This document shows, one piece after another, positions 15,815 through 25,591 of a stretch of 64,000 nt of DNA. Position 1 is the first letter of the stretch. The number at the start of each line of letters is the position of its first letter. The stretch is from Archangium sp. (GTDB taxonomy: Bacteria; Myxococcota; Myxococcia; Myxococcales; Myxococcaceae): positions 50,673-114,672 of the forward strand of contig JALHMW010000015.1 of NCBI GenBank assembly GCA_022843845.1, in the 5' to 3' direction. The position numbers and the translations under genes are program-made. A model generated the notes under the pieces. It did no database searches and had not been told where the DNA came from. It saw only the letters and a program-made list of their open reading frames with translations.

Positions 15815-18535
15815 TTACTGAATGGTCACGCCGGTCTGGCTGACGGACAGCTCAGGCAGCACCGGGGTGTTGTTGTCGAAGAACAGCTGGGCCTTCACCG
15901 TCGCAGCCGTCGCGTTGCAGCCAGCGGGGAGCGTGAACTCGACCAGACCCGAGCCAGCCTTGGTCTCGGTCGACGAGCTCATGATGTCGCAGCCCGCGAT
16001 CGGCATGCCCATCGCCGTCGCGAACGAGAGCTTCACCAGGCCGTCGTCACCAGCCGCGGTGCCGAGCTTGAACTTGGCGACCTCGACCGTGATCTTGCCC
16101 GCGTCGGGGACCGGCATCGGCAGCGTCTTGAACGTCACCTTCTGCTCGCCGTAGTCGAGGAAGCCGAAGCCCGTGAGGTAGTTCGTGATGCGCTCGTAGT
16201 TGGTGGCGTTGAGCTCGACGAGACCCTGGAAGCTCAGCGCCGCGCCGCCGGCAGGCGTCGGAGCCGCGCTCGTGCGCAGCGCCTGGACCTGCATCGGTGA
16301 ACGCGGGCCATTCGTCATGCCCGTCTTGAAGAGGCGATCGCGCAGCCCGGCCGGAACGGCAGGCAACGAGAAGCCATCGGCCGCGCGGCTCGCGTCGAAC
16401 AGCACGTCCCAGCGGTGCTCGAGCTCGTCAGCGAAGCTCACCCGAACGATCTGCACGCTGGTCGAGAGCGCGGTGGCCACCGACGCAGTGAGGAACTTGA
16501 AGCTGCGGGGGCCGACCCCGGCCACTGCAGCCGAGTGCGCGTTGAAGCGACCCGACTCAGGGAAGGTGGGGTAGCTCTGCGCCGAGATGTCGACCGGCGC
16601 CGCGCCGCGGGGGTCGAAGACGAGCTTGTTGTCCGCGAGGCGAACGAACAGGGCCGACGCGCCCACTTGAGCCGATGCATCGCTCGCTGCAGCTGCCGAC
16701 AGCGCCGCCACGATGATGCCGTACTCGTTGCCTTCGGTGCCGCTGTGCGAGGGCGCCGAACGAACGGGGAGCAGGCCGGCGGCAGGCAGCGTCTCCTGCT
16801 TGTCGAGCACGTCGTCGATCGGGGTCGCCACGTTGACCGCGACGCCGAGGCCGAGCGGGATGACGCCGCGGCCGTTCACGTTCACGCCCGACAGCGCCAG
16901 CGCGCCGTCCGCCGGCTTGCCACGGTAGCTGGGCATGCGAGGCGACTTGAGCGCGAAGCCGAACGCGAGCGGCACGTTCGCCCACTTCAGGTTCTTGTCG
17001 GTGAACTGCGCGGTGTTCGAGTAGTCCCAACCCGAGGTGCAGTCAGGGAACGTCTTGCCGTCCTTGCAGGCGGCGTCGTTCAGGTTGAACTGGATGTCGC
17101 GAACGATCGACGAGTTGAGCTTGCGGATGAGCGGCTGCGCCTGGCCGAGCAGGCCGGCGATGTTGATGTTCTCGGTCCCGCCCGTGAAGGCGCCGAGGAG
17201 CGGGCTCAGGTCGCCGATCGTCAGCTCGCCCGAGAACGCCCAGGCCGAGCGCGTGCCGCAGGTGCCTGCGCGGATCTTCGTCTCGTCAGCCGCACCAGTC
17301 GCGTCGGTGCAGACGCCGTTGAGCCCGAGGCCCGCGAGCGTGTTCTTGTTCGTCTCGCTGAAGACGAGGAACGCGCCGTCGGGCACATCGACGTTCATGT
17401 CGATCGTCGTGCCGAGCTTGATGCGCGTCGAGCGCGAGGGGCCGAGGAGCTGGGTGAGGTTCAGGTTGGTGACCGCGCCGGCCAGCGACATGCCGCCCAC
17501 GCCCGCCTTGATGTTGGCGTTCATCGGGTAGCCGTCGAAGGTGCCCTTGAAGCCGCCGAACTTGTTCACCGGGTTGCGGCGCATCGACACCGACAGCACG
17601 TTCGCGTCAGCGCCAGACGGGCGGTAGTTCGCGATCGTCACGTAGGTGAAGTCGCGGTGGAAGACCGACACGCTGTACGAGGTGGCCGCACCAAAGGTGT
17701 ACGCGCCCACGCCGCCTGCGTTCGTCTCGACCGTTGCCGTCTGCGGAATCACCGCGCCAACGGCGTCGCTGATGACGACGGTGGCCCCTGAGATCGGCCG
17801 GCCCGTGAGCTCGTCCGTCACGACGACCGCGCCGCCAGCCATCGGAGCCGCGACGACGAGCGCCTTGCCCGTGCAGGTAATCGCACCGAACGCCGCCTGA
17901 ACTGCCGCGACGCCGTCGCCACCCATCGAGGCTGTCATGCCTGCGGTGAACTCAGAAGAAGCGCCAGTCGCCGGCATCGGAGCCGACAGCGGGCTGCCTG
18001 CAGGCGCCGTCCACGTCGCGCCGTCCTTGATGATGATCGGCTCCGTCCCGGCCCAGGCCGAGACCCAGAACTTCGTCTTCGAGCCGGCCTTCACCACCGC
18101 GAAGTCGGGAATGACCGCGCAGCGCGTGACGGCAGAGGCCGCGGGAGCTGCGACACACTCACCAGAGCGGCAGACGAGCGCGCTGCCACAGTCGGCGTCA
18201 GCGGAGCAGAGCTTCGGCTTGCACTCACCACCAGCCTCGGTGAAGTCGCACACGCACGAGGTGTCGTTGGGGCACTGCTCGAGTGCGGTGGAGCCGGCCG
18301 CGACGCGACCCGTCGGCGAACACTGCGCGGCGCTCGTACAGTCGGGAACACAGGTGCTCGAGCTGCGGCTGCACCGGAAGAGCTTGGGGCACTGATCGTC
18401 GTCGTTGCACGAGTCAGTCACGCCGCCACCGCCGGCTCCTCCGTCGGTTGCGGGGACAGGAGGACCACAGGCGATCATGGAGAGCGCCGAGGCTGCGAGC
18501 GCCACCCAGAGGGTGTTGCGGAAATCGACCTTCAT
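15815..18535 (-). CDS. large lipoprotein with Cys-rich N-terminus and carboxypeptidase-regulatory-like domain
   Basis: 906 residues from the ATG at 18535, preceded by GGGAG. Lipobox SMIAC makes it a lipoprotein with Gly at +2, probably outer membrane. Residues about 35-130 are Cys-rich with repeated phrases (CNDDDQCPKLFRC, CSADADCGSALVC) typical of myxobacterial surface proteins. Around 230-315 a segment GRPISGATVVISD ... GAYTF resembles a carboxypeptidase-regulatory-like beta sandwich. The rest is beta-rich without a recognised family. Its own terminator follows. Role unknown; likely surface exposed. Confidence 0.75.
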   Translation of the reverse strand: MKVDFRNTLWVALAASALSMIACGPPVPATDGGAGGGGVTDSCNDDDQCPKLFRCSRSSSTCVPDCTSAAQCSPTGRVAAGSTALEQCPNDTSCVCDFTEAGGECKPKLCSADADCGSALVCRSGECVAAPAASAVTRCAVIPDFAVVKAGSKTKFWVSAWAGTEPIIIKDGATWTAPAGSPLSAPMPATGASSEFTAGMTASMGGDGVAAVQAAFGAITCTGKALVVAAPMAGGAVVVTDELTGRPISGATVVISDAVGAVIPQTATVETNAGGVGAYTFGAATSYSVSVFHRDFTYVTIANYRPSGADANVLSVSMRRNPVNKFGGFKGTFDGYPMNANIKAGVGGMSLAGAVTNLNLTQLLGPSRSTRIKLGTTIDMNVDVPDGAFLVFSETNKNTLAGLGLNGVCTDATGAADETKIRAGTCGTRSAWAFSGELTIGDLSPLLGAFTGGTENINIAGLLGQAQPLIRKLNSSIVRDIQFNLNDAACKDGKTFPDCTSGWDYSNTAQFTDKNLKWANVPLAFGFALKSPRMPSYRGKPADGALALSGVNVNGRGVIPLGLGVAVNVATPIDDVLDKQETLPAAGLLPVRSAPSHSGTEGNEYGIIVAALSAAAASDASAQVGASALFVRLADNKLVFDPRGAAPVDISAQSYPTFPESGRFNAHSAAVAGVGPRSFKFLTASVATALSTSVQIVRVSFADELEHRWDVLFDASRAADGFSLPAVPAGLRDRLFKTGMTNGPRSPMQVQALRTSAAPTPAGGAALSFQGLVELNATNYERITNYLTGFGFLDYGEQKVTFKTLPMPVPDAGKITVEVAKFKLGTAAGDDGLVKLSFATAMGMPIAGCDIMSSSTETKAGSGLVEFTLPAGCNATAATVKAQLFFDNNTPVLPELSVSQTGVTIQ

Positions 18536-18725
18536 TCGAGACTCCCTTTGAAATGGAAATGGCCGGTGCGACAGGCGCGGCACGTTTCCGATATCGGCCT
18601 ACCCGTGTCAACCGGGACGCCTGACGCACAGCGACGGGCATGCCACGCCACAAGACAAACCGTTTCAGGCAGTTGGGTCTTGCCGTGCGTGACAGTGCTG
18701 TCGTGGTCGTCGAGACTCGCGTGAC

Positions 18726-19019
18726 GTGGCTTCCTCCGTTCCCAGAGCGTCCGGCGATCTCCTTGGTGTCGTCCTCGCGTCGGTCTCCCGCGACACGGGC
18801 TCCGCGAGCGTGCTCAACCCCGTCTGGCGTCAGGCGGTCGGCGACACCCTCTCGGCTGTCTCACGCCCCACGCGGTGGATGGGAACGACGCTCGTGATCA
18901 CCTGCACCACCTCGAGCTGGGCGACCGAGCTGGGCCGACGTCGAGACGAGTTCTTGAGCCGGCTCCAGGCGAGCCTCGGGAAGAAAACCGTCGCCTCGCT
19001 CGTCTTCGAGGCTCCATGA
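18726..19019 (+). CDS. DciA-like (DUF721) protein
   Basis: 97 residues from GTG. The pattern DLLGVVLASV ... VWRQAVGDTLSAVSRP ... TLVITCTTSSWATEL is that of the DUF721/DciA family. DciA helps load the replicative helicase DnaB in bacteria without DnaC. The protein is short, like other stand-alone members. Its TGA overlaps the ATG of the next gene, a secreted CAP protein, so they share a transcript. It is divergent from the large lipoprotein gene across about 190 bases that must hold both promoters. Confidence 0.75.
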   Translation: MASSVPRASGDLLGVVLASVSRDTGSASVLNPVWRQAVGDTLSAVSRPTRWMGTTLVITCTTSSWATELGRRRDEFLSRLQASLGKKTVASLVFEAP

Positions 19020-20533
19020 GCTGGTTGGTCGCCGTCGTGTTGTCAGCCGCGAGTGTCGAACAGAGCGCCGTCGCGGCGGTGCACGAGCGCTTCGAGACGG
19101 CGGGCCGCTCGCGCCCTGCCGACGATGCCCGGCTGACAGAGGCAGCGCGGAGCCTCGCGCAGCTCGCGATCGAGAAGACCGCTGGTGACGCCGCCGGGCT
19201 CCTCGCGGTGACCGACGCCGTGTCGATCGCCGGTGGCTGGGACGCGAGCCCGACCGCGATTCTGCTCAAGGCGTCGCGGGAGACGGTGCTCGAGGAGCTG
19301 GGCAAGCTCACCTCGGTGGCTGCCGAGCCCGCCTCGGCGCTGGGCATCGGGGTCGCTGAAAAGGGAGACCGGGTCGCGGTGTGCATCTTGCTCGCGCAAC
19401 GGAAGATCGAGCTCGCGCCGCTCGCACGGCGTCACCCAAAGCCACCGAAGAGCGTCACGGTGTGCGGCACGCTCGTCGCGCCGCTCGAGACCGCCGAGCT
19501 GTTCGTCACGTCGCCTGCTGGAGCGGTCAGCCGCTTCGCGATGAGCGCCACCTCCTTCGGCCACTGCGGAACGTTCAAGCCATCCACCGGGCGCTCGGTC
19601 GTCGAGGTGCTCGCGCGAGGGCCGAAGGGCCCCGAGGTCGCCGCCCTCTTCTTCATCGACGTCGGCGCCTCGGTGGCCACGGCTGATCAACAGATCGTCG
19701 AGCCGGCGTCGCCCGCTGAAGCCCGGCGGCTCGTCTTCCTTCGCATCAACGCGCTGCGGAAGACGATGGGGCTCGCGCCTGTCGTCCTCGACAAGGCCCT
19801 CGAGAAGATCGCCCAGCGGTACGCCGAGAAGATGGCTGCCGAGGGGTTCTTCGCCCACGTCGATCCCTCGGGAGGCGATCTGAAGTCCCGGCTCGCTGCG
19901 GGCCAGTACCGCTTCTCCGCAGCAGGCGAGAACCTGGGCGCCTCGAACGGACCGCTCGCGGCGCACTTCGGCATCGAGCACAGCCCCGGGCACCGGTCGA
20001 ACCTGCTCGAGCCGGCGCATCGCGCCCTCGGCCTTGGCCTCGCCACCCGCGCCTCTGACGGCCTCACCCTGCTCGTCCAGGTGCTCGCCTCGCCCATCGA
20101 CGATGGCGGCCGTGATCCCGTCGGGGCTGCGTACCAGGCCATCGATGAGCATCGCGCGCGCAAGAACCTCAAGCCGCTCAAGCGCCACGCGGTGCTCGAA
20201 GCCCTCGCCCAGGAGCACGCGCGCCGCTGCCTCTCCCGCGATCTGCTGAGCGCCGAGCTGTCGGACGGCCGCAAGCTGCACGAGCGGGTCTTCGAGGCGA
20301 TGACGACCTCGCGGGAGGCGTCGATCGATCTCGCGATCGTCGAGTCTCCGATGCTGGTGCCCGCCTCGAAGAACCTGGCCGACCCGCGCTACTCGGCGAT
20401 GGGGCTCGGGCTCGCCCGCGGAGACTCGGCGAAGTACGGCAACGACAAGCTGTGGCTCGTGGTGATCTACGCGAGCGAGGCGGCTGGCGAAGATCCCGAG
20501 AAACCCGAGCACGCCGGCGCTCCCACGCGCTAA
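19016..20533 (+). CDS. secreted protein with CAP (SCP/PR-1-like) domains
   Basis: 505 residues starting at the ATG overlapping the dciA-like stop; a longer frame inside the preceding gene is rejected. A short hydrophobic N-terminus (SWLVAVVLSAASVEQ) may be a signal peptide. Residues about 235-360 form a CAP domain: LRKTMGLAPVVLDKALEKIA, FFAHVDPSG, AAGENLGAS, SPGHRSNLLEP and a closing GLGLATR. A second, degenerate CAP-like unit follows (about 375-490: IDEHRARKNLKPLKRH, YSAMGLGLARG). Bacterial CAP proteins are extracellular with varied binding or lytic roles; the one here is not known. Confidence 0.75.
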   Translation: MSWLVAVVLSAASVEQSAVAAVHERFETAGRSRPADDARLTEAARSLAQLAIEKTAGDAAGLLAVTDAVSIAGGWDASPTAILLKASRETVLEELGKLTSVAAEPASALGIGVAEKGDRVAVCILLAQRKIELAPLARRHPKPPKSVTVCGTLVAPLETAELFVTSPAGAVSRFAMSATSFGHCGTFKPSTGRSVVEVLARGPKGPEVAALFFIDVGASVATADQQIVEPASPAEARRLVFLRINALRKTMGLAPVVLDKALEKIAQRYAEKMAAEGFFAHVDPSGGDLKSRLAAGQYRFSAAGENLGASNGPLAAHFGIEHSPGHRSNLLEPAHRALGLGLATRASDGLTLLVQVLASPIDDGGRDPVGAAYQAIDEHRARKNLKPLKRHAVLEALAQEHARRCLSRDLLSAELSDGRKLHERVFEAMTTSREASIDLAIVESPMLVPASKNLADPRYSAMGLGLARGDSAKYGNDKLWLVVIYASEAAGEDPEKPEHAGAPTR

Positions 20534-20544
20534 ACAGCGGCGAC

Positions 20545-22335
20545 GTGACCACCACGACCCGACCCGTGATCCTCGGCATCGACGAGGACCGCGCCAACCA
20601 GGGCAGACTCGCGCAGGCCTTCAACGCGCAGGGCCTGTTCTATCGCTTCATCACCGATCGGAAGAAGGTGCAGGGCGGCATCAAGCAGCTCACGCCAGAT
20701 ATCCTTGTGGTGTTCGGAGAGCTCTCGAGCGACTTCGTCATTCAGGTGCTCGACGCCGTCGCAGCCGACGTCTCGTCGTCCACCCTGCCGATCATCGTGG
20801 TGTCGGGTGACGTGAGCGATGCCCAGTTCGTCGGTGGCCTGCGCACCAACGTGGTGGCGCTCTTCCCTGCCCCGTTCGAGGCGGCCAGCGTCATCGCGGT
20901 GAAGGGCCTGTTCGACGAGCTGCACTCGCGACCCGGCGTGGTGAAGGGCCAGGGCGACGCGAAGCTGCTGGCGCGGTTGATCGATCACATCCGCCGCACG
21001 CGCCGCGCCGGAGCCCTCACCATCGACCCGAAGACGCCGAACGAAGGCCGGGCGGTGTTCAGCCGCGGCAAGCTCGAGCGCGCCTCGTTTCTCGGCGCGG
21101 TGGGCCCCGAAGCCCTCAAGGCCATCAGCCTGGTGCCAAAGTGCGCGTGGACCTTCAGCGAGGTCGCAGGCCAGGCCGGAGACGGAGCTGGCGTGGTGAT
21201 CGAGGTCGGCGACCTGGTGTCGGGCGAGACCGAGGTTGCCGAGGTCGTCATCGGCCAGGTGGTGCTGGAAGACGAGCCGCTCGCCTTCGAGGTGTCGGTG
21301 CCACGGGCCTCGACGACCGAAGCTCCGCCGCCGCCGCCGCCCAACCTCACGCCCGAGCCGATGCTGGCGCCTGGCGCCCAGGCCATTCAGCTGCTGCTGG
21401 TCGACGACGACGAAGCGATCTTGCGCATGTTCAAGACGCTCTTCCTCAAGCACGGCTTCAAGGTCAGCACCGCGACCGATGGGCAGCTCGGGTCCGAGGT
21501 CGCGCTCACCAAACACTTCGACGTCGTGCTCGCCGATCTGAACATGCCGCACCTCGATGGCTGGGGCCTGTTGCGCCTTCTGCGCGAAGACTTCCGCACC
21601 CGCGAGCTGCCCGTCGCCTTCATCTCGGCGCACGACGACTACCGTGAGTCGTTGCGGGCGCTCGACGCAGGCGCCCAGGCCTACCTCTCGAAGGGCACCC
21701 GCCTCGACGCCCTCGTCACCCAGGTGAAGAAGCTCCTCGAGCCGCGCCAGGCGGCGCTGGGCCAGATCACCTCCGGCTCGCCCTTCTCGATGCAGGTCGC
21801 GCCGCTCGGGCCGCAGTGGCTCTTGCTCCGTCTCGAGGAGTCTCACGCCTCTGGCCGGCTCGACGCTCGTGACGGCTGGGCCGTCTATTCGCTCTTCTTC
21901 ACCGATGGCGCCTGCACACACGCCGCAGCACAGGCCGGCAAGTTCACCGCCGAAGGAGAGCGCGCCTTCAACGCCTTCATCGCGACGAAGAACGCCGAGG
22001 TGACGTGGACCCCCGGCAACGGCGCCGCGCCCCAGAACCTGCACCTGCCCACCGCCGTGTCGATCGAGCGCGCCTGCGCGACCCTCAACGAGAACGAGCG
22101 CCGCATGCGAGAGAGCCTGCTGGTGTCGGCGACGCAGGTCGAGGTGCACCCCGAGCTCTACGCCGTCTACCGGCAGGTCGGCCCCAAGCAATGGCTCGAG
22201 GCCGCGAAGCTGATCTGCGAAGACAAGATGGCTCCCCGCGACATCATCGCGAAGCTCGAGATCAGCCCCGTCGACGTCGAAGAGACGATGAAAGATCTCA
22301 TTCGCCGTGGTGTGGTGATGCTCAAGAAGGGCTGA
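20545..22335 (+). CDS. response-regulator-like protein with pseudo-receiver, DUF4388 regions and receiver
   Basis: 596 residues from a GTG 12 bases after the previous stop. Order: a receiver-like N-terminal fold (about 5-120) lacking the full acidic pocket; a DUF4388 (PATAN-like) region about 140-250 with RAGALTIDPKTPNEGRAVF; a Pro-rich hinge; a complete receiver with Asp287-289, phosphorylation Asp331 (LADLNMP) and Lys383; then a second DUF4388-like region and a helical tail (KQWLEAAKLICEDKMAPRDI). Such proteins connect phosphorelay signals to protein contacts in myxobacterial motility and development. The cognate kinase is not in the window. Confidence 0.85.
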   Translation: MTTTTRPVILGIDEDRANQGRLAQAFNAQGLFYRFITDRKKVQGGIKQLTPDILVVFGELSSDFVIQVLDAVAADVSSSTLPIIVVSGDVSDAQFVGGLRTNVVALFPAPFEAASVIAVKGLFDELHSRPGVVKGQGDAKLLARLIDHIRRTRRAGALTIDPKTPNEGRAVFSRGKLERASFLGAVGPEALKAISLVPKCAWTFSEVAGQAGDGAGVVIEVGDLVSGETEVAEVVIGQVVLEDEPLAFEVSVPRASTTEAPPPPPPNLTPEPMLAPGAQAIQLLLVDDDEAILRMFKTLFLKHGFKVSTATDGQLGSEVALTKHFDVVLADLNMPHLDGWGLLRLLREDFRTRELPVAFISAHDDYRESLRALDAGAQAYLSKGTRLDALVTQVKKLLEPRQAALGQITSGSPFSMQVAPLGPQWLLLRLEESHASGRLDARDGWAVYSLFFTDGACTHAAAQAGKFTAEGERAFNAFIATKNAEVTWTPGNGAAPQNLHLPTAVSIERACATLNENERRMRESLLVSATQVEVHPELYAVYRQVGPKQWLEAAKLICEDKMAPRDIIAKLEISPVDVEETMKDLIRRGVVMLKKG

Positions 22336-22433
22336 GCCGTCGCTCCACGTCGGGACGAAAAAACACCGCGCTCGGAAACGAATCCGGCGCGGCAGGACTG
22401 TGTTTGAGCTGTAGGAACGTCGCCCGTCGTTCG

Positions 22434-22667
22434 TTAGATCAGGCGGCGTTGAGTCGCGAACGACTCGATGCCCATCTGCGGCCCAGACGGCAGCGCGTAG
22501 AGCGGGCACTTGATGCACGTGAAGCTCTGCCACCCTCGACGGACAGCCTCATCGAGGCAGTTGTCGTAGTGCGAGCAGTTCAGATTGCGATGCTGCTCGA
22601 CACCGAGGCGCTTTGGGCCAGCCTCGGGGTTGATGCTCTGCGGTAGTTCGGTCGGACACGGCTTCAT
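22434..22667 (-). CDS. small four-Cys protein
   Basis: 77 residues; the ATG at 22667 is chosen because a strong AGGGAGG lies upstream. The core CSHYDNC ... WQSFTCIKC places four Cys as two pairs (CxxxxxC and CxxC), a possible zinc or iron-sulfur site, with one more Cys near the N-terminus. Small proteins with a similar CxHYxxCLDxA motif occur, as I recall, across delta-proteobacterial lineages without assigned function. No export signal. Convergent with the receiver gene and divergent from the transglycosylase gene. Confidence 0.7.
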   Translation of the reverse strand: MKPCPTELPQSINPEAGPKRLGVEQHRNLNCSHYDNCLDEAVRRGWQSFTCIKCPLYALPSGPQMGIESFATQRRLI

Positions 22668-22874
22668 GATGTTTCGGCCTCCCTGAAAAACTCCCCCCGC
22701 ACTGCAACTCGGGAAACGACACTCGTTCCTGCGGTCAATCGACGACGTGTTGCGTGAATCTCTTCCGAGCTTCGCCCCCCACATCGGCGCTGCAACTTCT
22801 CACCCTGCTCGGAACAGCGGCGCACCGTATGGACTGCAGCTTCGACTGGTCAACCCGGTGCGCTCAGAATCCTT

Positions 22875-25202
22875 ATGGGATTCACTCCGTCTCCTGCTTC
22901 GAACTTCGACTACGTTCGCCGACGCAGCGTGTACGGCAACCGTCCAACAAATGTCAAACCGGGGTCCCCTCGCCGGGCAGGAGCCGCGCTGCTCGTCGTC
23001 GCGTGGTGCCTGACGTCGACCACCGCAACGGCGCAATCACGAGGGCTGCTCGACGCCGTTCGCGTGCACGCGCCGAACCTCGCCGCGCGCGCACAAGACG
23101 AGCTCGACGCGTGCACTCGTGGTGAGGCTGGCGTGTGTGCCGATCACGCACGTCTGGCGCTGCTCACCGGCGTCTTGTGGCTCTCGGAAGGCGACGCGGC
23201 GCGCGCGGCGACGCAGCTCAACGCGGTCAAGCCGCCGAAGAAGCTCGAGGCGTTTCACGGCTGGTACCTCGGCGAAGCGCAGGCGTGGTCGGGCGCGAGG
23301 GCTGCGGCGATCAAGACGCTGACGAAGGCGAAGTTGAAAGCGCCTGCGACCTTGTCGCGTCGCATCGAGGTGCGCGTCGCCGAGCTCCAGCTCGATCTCG
23401 GCCAGGCAGCGAAGGCGCGACCGGTGCTCGAGGCCGTTGCGTCAGAGACGCCGACTCCCGAGGCGCTGCTGTCGCGGGCGTATGCGCGGCTGGCGACGAA
23501 CGCGAAGCCCGAGGCCCAGAAGGATCTGCGGACTCTGCTCCTTCGCTTCCCCACGCACCCCCACGCCGCCGAGGCGATGCGCCTGTTGTCCTTCGACGGT
23601 ACGCCGGCGTTCACCTTCGAGGAGCAGCTGATGCGCTCGCAGGCGCTCATCGCGCAAGGCGCGCCGACCGAAGCGTTGAGTCAGCTCCAGGCCGCGACAC
23701 CCGGAGAAGGGAAAGATCAGCAGGCGTCCCAGGCGAAGGTGGCCCTCTTGCGTGGGCAGGCCCTGCTCGCGCTCGGGAAAGAAGCCGAGGCCTTCACGGA
23801 GCTCGACCTCGCCGCGGCGCGAGGAAAGTCGGCGACGGCCGCCGAGGCGATGATGATCAAGGCGCGCAGGCTGATGCGCGTGCAGAAGCACGGTGACGCG
23901 CGCGCGCTCATGCTGGCGCTCGACGCGAAGTACCCCGACAACGGGAACGCTCCCGAGGCCGCGTACCTGGGCGCGTGGCTCTCGCTGACCGACGGCAAGT
24001 ACGAGCAGGCCGTCACCGACTTCGAGGGCTTCGACGTGCGGCACCCCACCTCGAAGAAGCGTGACGAGGGCCGCTGGTTTCGGGCGTGGGCCTTCTTCCG
24101 CCTCGGCCGCTTCGACGAGGCCCGCGACAGTTTGCGCGCGCTCCTGCAGGACTTCCCGAAGTCGTCGCTCGCGGCTCAGGCCAGCTACTGGAGCACGCGC
24201 ATGGCGCAGCTCGGCACGCTCAAACAGACGACGACGAAGGTGACCCGGGACGACGGCGGCCAGGTCGACTCGGTGCGCGCGTCGGCGGACGGCGGCGTGC
24301 CGATCAACGTCGTGCAGGAGTACCGCGAGCTCTCGCGCGCCTTCGCGGGGACCCTGTATGGCGTGCTGGCCAACGAGCGGCTCCGGGAGCTCAACCAGCC
24401 CGCGTCGCGTGTCTTCACCGAAGCGCCTCGTGGCCTCACGGTGACGCCGCCCGCTTCCCTCAGCCTGGCCCTCGAGCTCTCACGCTGCGGCTTGCTCAAG
24501 GACGCAGCCGACGAGGTGAACCGCGTCGTGGGCGCCGTGGGTACGCCGGAGGATGCCCTGGTGATGGGCCACGCGCTCCACACGGTGAGCGAGTTCGGCG
24601 CTGCGCACGGGCTGGCGGCGCGGTGGCTCTGGGGGCAGGTCTACACGGCGAAGAAGCCCGAGGCGCTCGCGCTCATGTATCCCCGCGCGTACCAGCAGAC
24701 CGTCGAGGCGAGCGCCGCGCAGGTCGGCCTCGATCCCTTCCTGGCCTGGGCGATCATGCGACGCGAGAGCGGCTTCCGGCCCGAGGTCGTCAGCAGCGCC
24801 GACGCGCGGGGGCTCATGCAGATCATCCCTCCGACGGCGAAGGCGATCGCGCTGGAGCTGAAGACGACGACGCCGGCGCCAGACGATCTCTACGCGCCAG
24901 AGATCAACGTGCGCTTCGGTACCTGGTACCTCTCGGCGCTGATCGATCGCATGGGCCACCCTGCCCTCTGCGCGGCCTCGTACAATGCGGGCCCGTCAGC
25001 GGTGTCGAAGTGGATGGCGCAGCGGGGCCTGCTGCCGCTCGACGAGTGGATCGAGGAGATCCCCTACAAAGAGACGCGGGGCTACGTGAAGCAGGTGCTG
25101 GCCGACTACGTGATCTACCAGCAGCTCTACGGCGGCGCGGAGGTGAGCCCGCGCATCGTGCTGACGCTCCCGAGTCCGAAGACCTCGGGCGTCGCGTTCT
25201 AA
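22875..25202 (+). CDS. soluble lytic murein transglycosylase with TPR-like region
   Basis: Up to 775 residues; the start is uncertain (ATG 22875 or GTG 22929), since the real signal peptide is RRAGAALLVVAWCLTS near residue 33. After it comes a long helical superhelix of TPR-like repeats (about 80-480), then the lysozyme-like SLT domain (about 610-755) with catalytic Glu631 in RRESGF, GLMQIIPPTAK, and SYNAGP. This is the Slt70 architecture: periplasmic cleavage of the MurNAc-GlcNAc bond with anhydro-sugar formation, in cell-wall turnover. Its stop shares three bases with the stop of the convergent small gene (CTAA). Confidence 0.9.
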   Translation: MGFTPSPASNFDYVRRRSVYGNRPTNVKPGSPRRAGAALLVVAWCLTSTTATAQSRGLLDAVRVHAPNLAARAQDELDACTRGEAGVCADHARLALLTGVLWLSEGDAARAATQLNAVKPPKKLEAFHGWYLGEAQAWSGARAAAIKTLTKAKLKAPATLSRRIEVRVAELQLDLGQAAKARPVLEAVASETPTPEALLSRAYARLATNAKPEAQKDLRTLLLRFPTHPHAAEAMRLLSFDGTPAFTFEEQLMRSQALIAQGAPTEALSQLQAATPGEGKDQQASQAKVALLRGQALLALGKEAEAFTELDLAAARGKSATAAEAMMIKARRLMRVQKHGDARALMLALDAKYPDNGNAPEAAYLGAWLSLTDGKYEQAVTDFEGFDVRHPTSKKRDEGRWFRAWAFFRLGRFDEARDSLRALLQDFPKSSLAAQASYWSTRMAQLGTLKQTTTKVTRDDGGQVDSVRASADGGVPINVVQEYRELSRAFAGTLYGVLANERLRELNQPASRVFTEAPRGLTVTPPASLSLALELSRCGLLKDAADEVNRVVGAVGTPEDALVMGHALHTVSEFGAAHGLAARWLWGQVYTAKKPEALALMYPRAYQQTVEASAAQVGLDPFLAWAIMRRESGFRPEVVSSADARGLMQIIPPTAKAIALELKTTTPAPDDLYAPEINVRFGTWYLSALIDRMGHPALCAASYNAGPSAVSKWMAQRGLLPLDEWIEEIPYKETRGYVKQVLADYVIYQQLYGGAEVSPRIVLTLPSPKTSGVAF

Positions 25203-25525
25203 CGAATCATGTTCATGCGGTTGCGCTGCGCCTCGCGAGCCTTCTCGCTGTTCGCCTTCACCTCCGCCTGAAGACCCGCGAGCTCCTGGCTGACCTCGCG
25301 ACGCTGCTGGCTCAGCTCGGCCTTGCGGGCCTTCACCTCGGGCGACGGTGACCAACCGAGCGACTTGAGCTCCTTGTCGATCGTCATCAGCTTCGCGGAC
25401 TTGTCGAGGATGAGCCCCGGAAGCTGGGCCTCACGGGCGACCTGCTTCGCTGCGGCCTTTGCCTGAGCGCCAACGTTGGCAGCTGCGCCAGTGGCGGAGT
25501 TCATGAGTTTCTGGATGAAAGCCAT
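25199..25525 (-). CDS. small helical/coiled-coil protein
   Basis: 108 residues from ATG 25525. The N-terminus is Ala-rich and amphipathic (NSATGAAANVGAQAKAAAKQV) and the C-terminal half is a heptad-like Glu/Lys helix (KARKAELSQQRREVSQELAGLQAEVKANSEK, described here in pieces only). No signal peptide or domain is recognised. Stop TAG lies inside the last bases of the convergent transglycosylase gene. Function unknown; possibly structural or envelope associated. Confidence 0.55.
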   Translation of the reverse strand: MAFIQKLMNSATGAAANVGAQAKAAAKQVAREAQLPGLILDKSAKLMTIDKELKSLGWSPSPEVKARKAELSQQRREVSQELAGLQAEVKANSEKAREAQRNRMNMIR

Positions 25526-25591
25526 CGGAGGGGTCCCTTCAGAACGAACAGTTGAGTCCCTATTGAACACCAGAACACCCCCATCTGCGCA

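Noticed and set aside
22754..23125. Plus-strand frame starting before the transglycosylase
   Set aside because: Overlaps the real gene in another frame and has no ribosome site or recognisable content.
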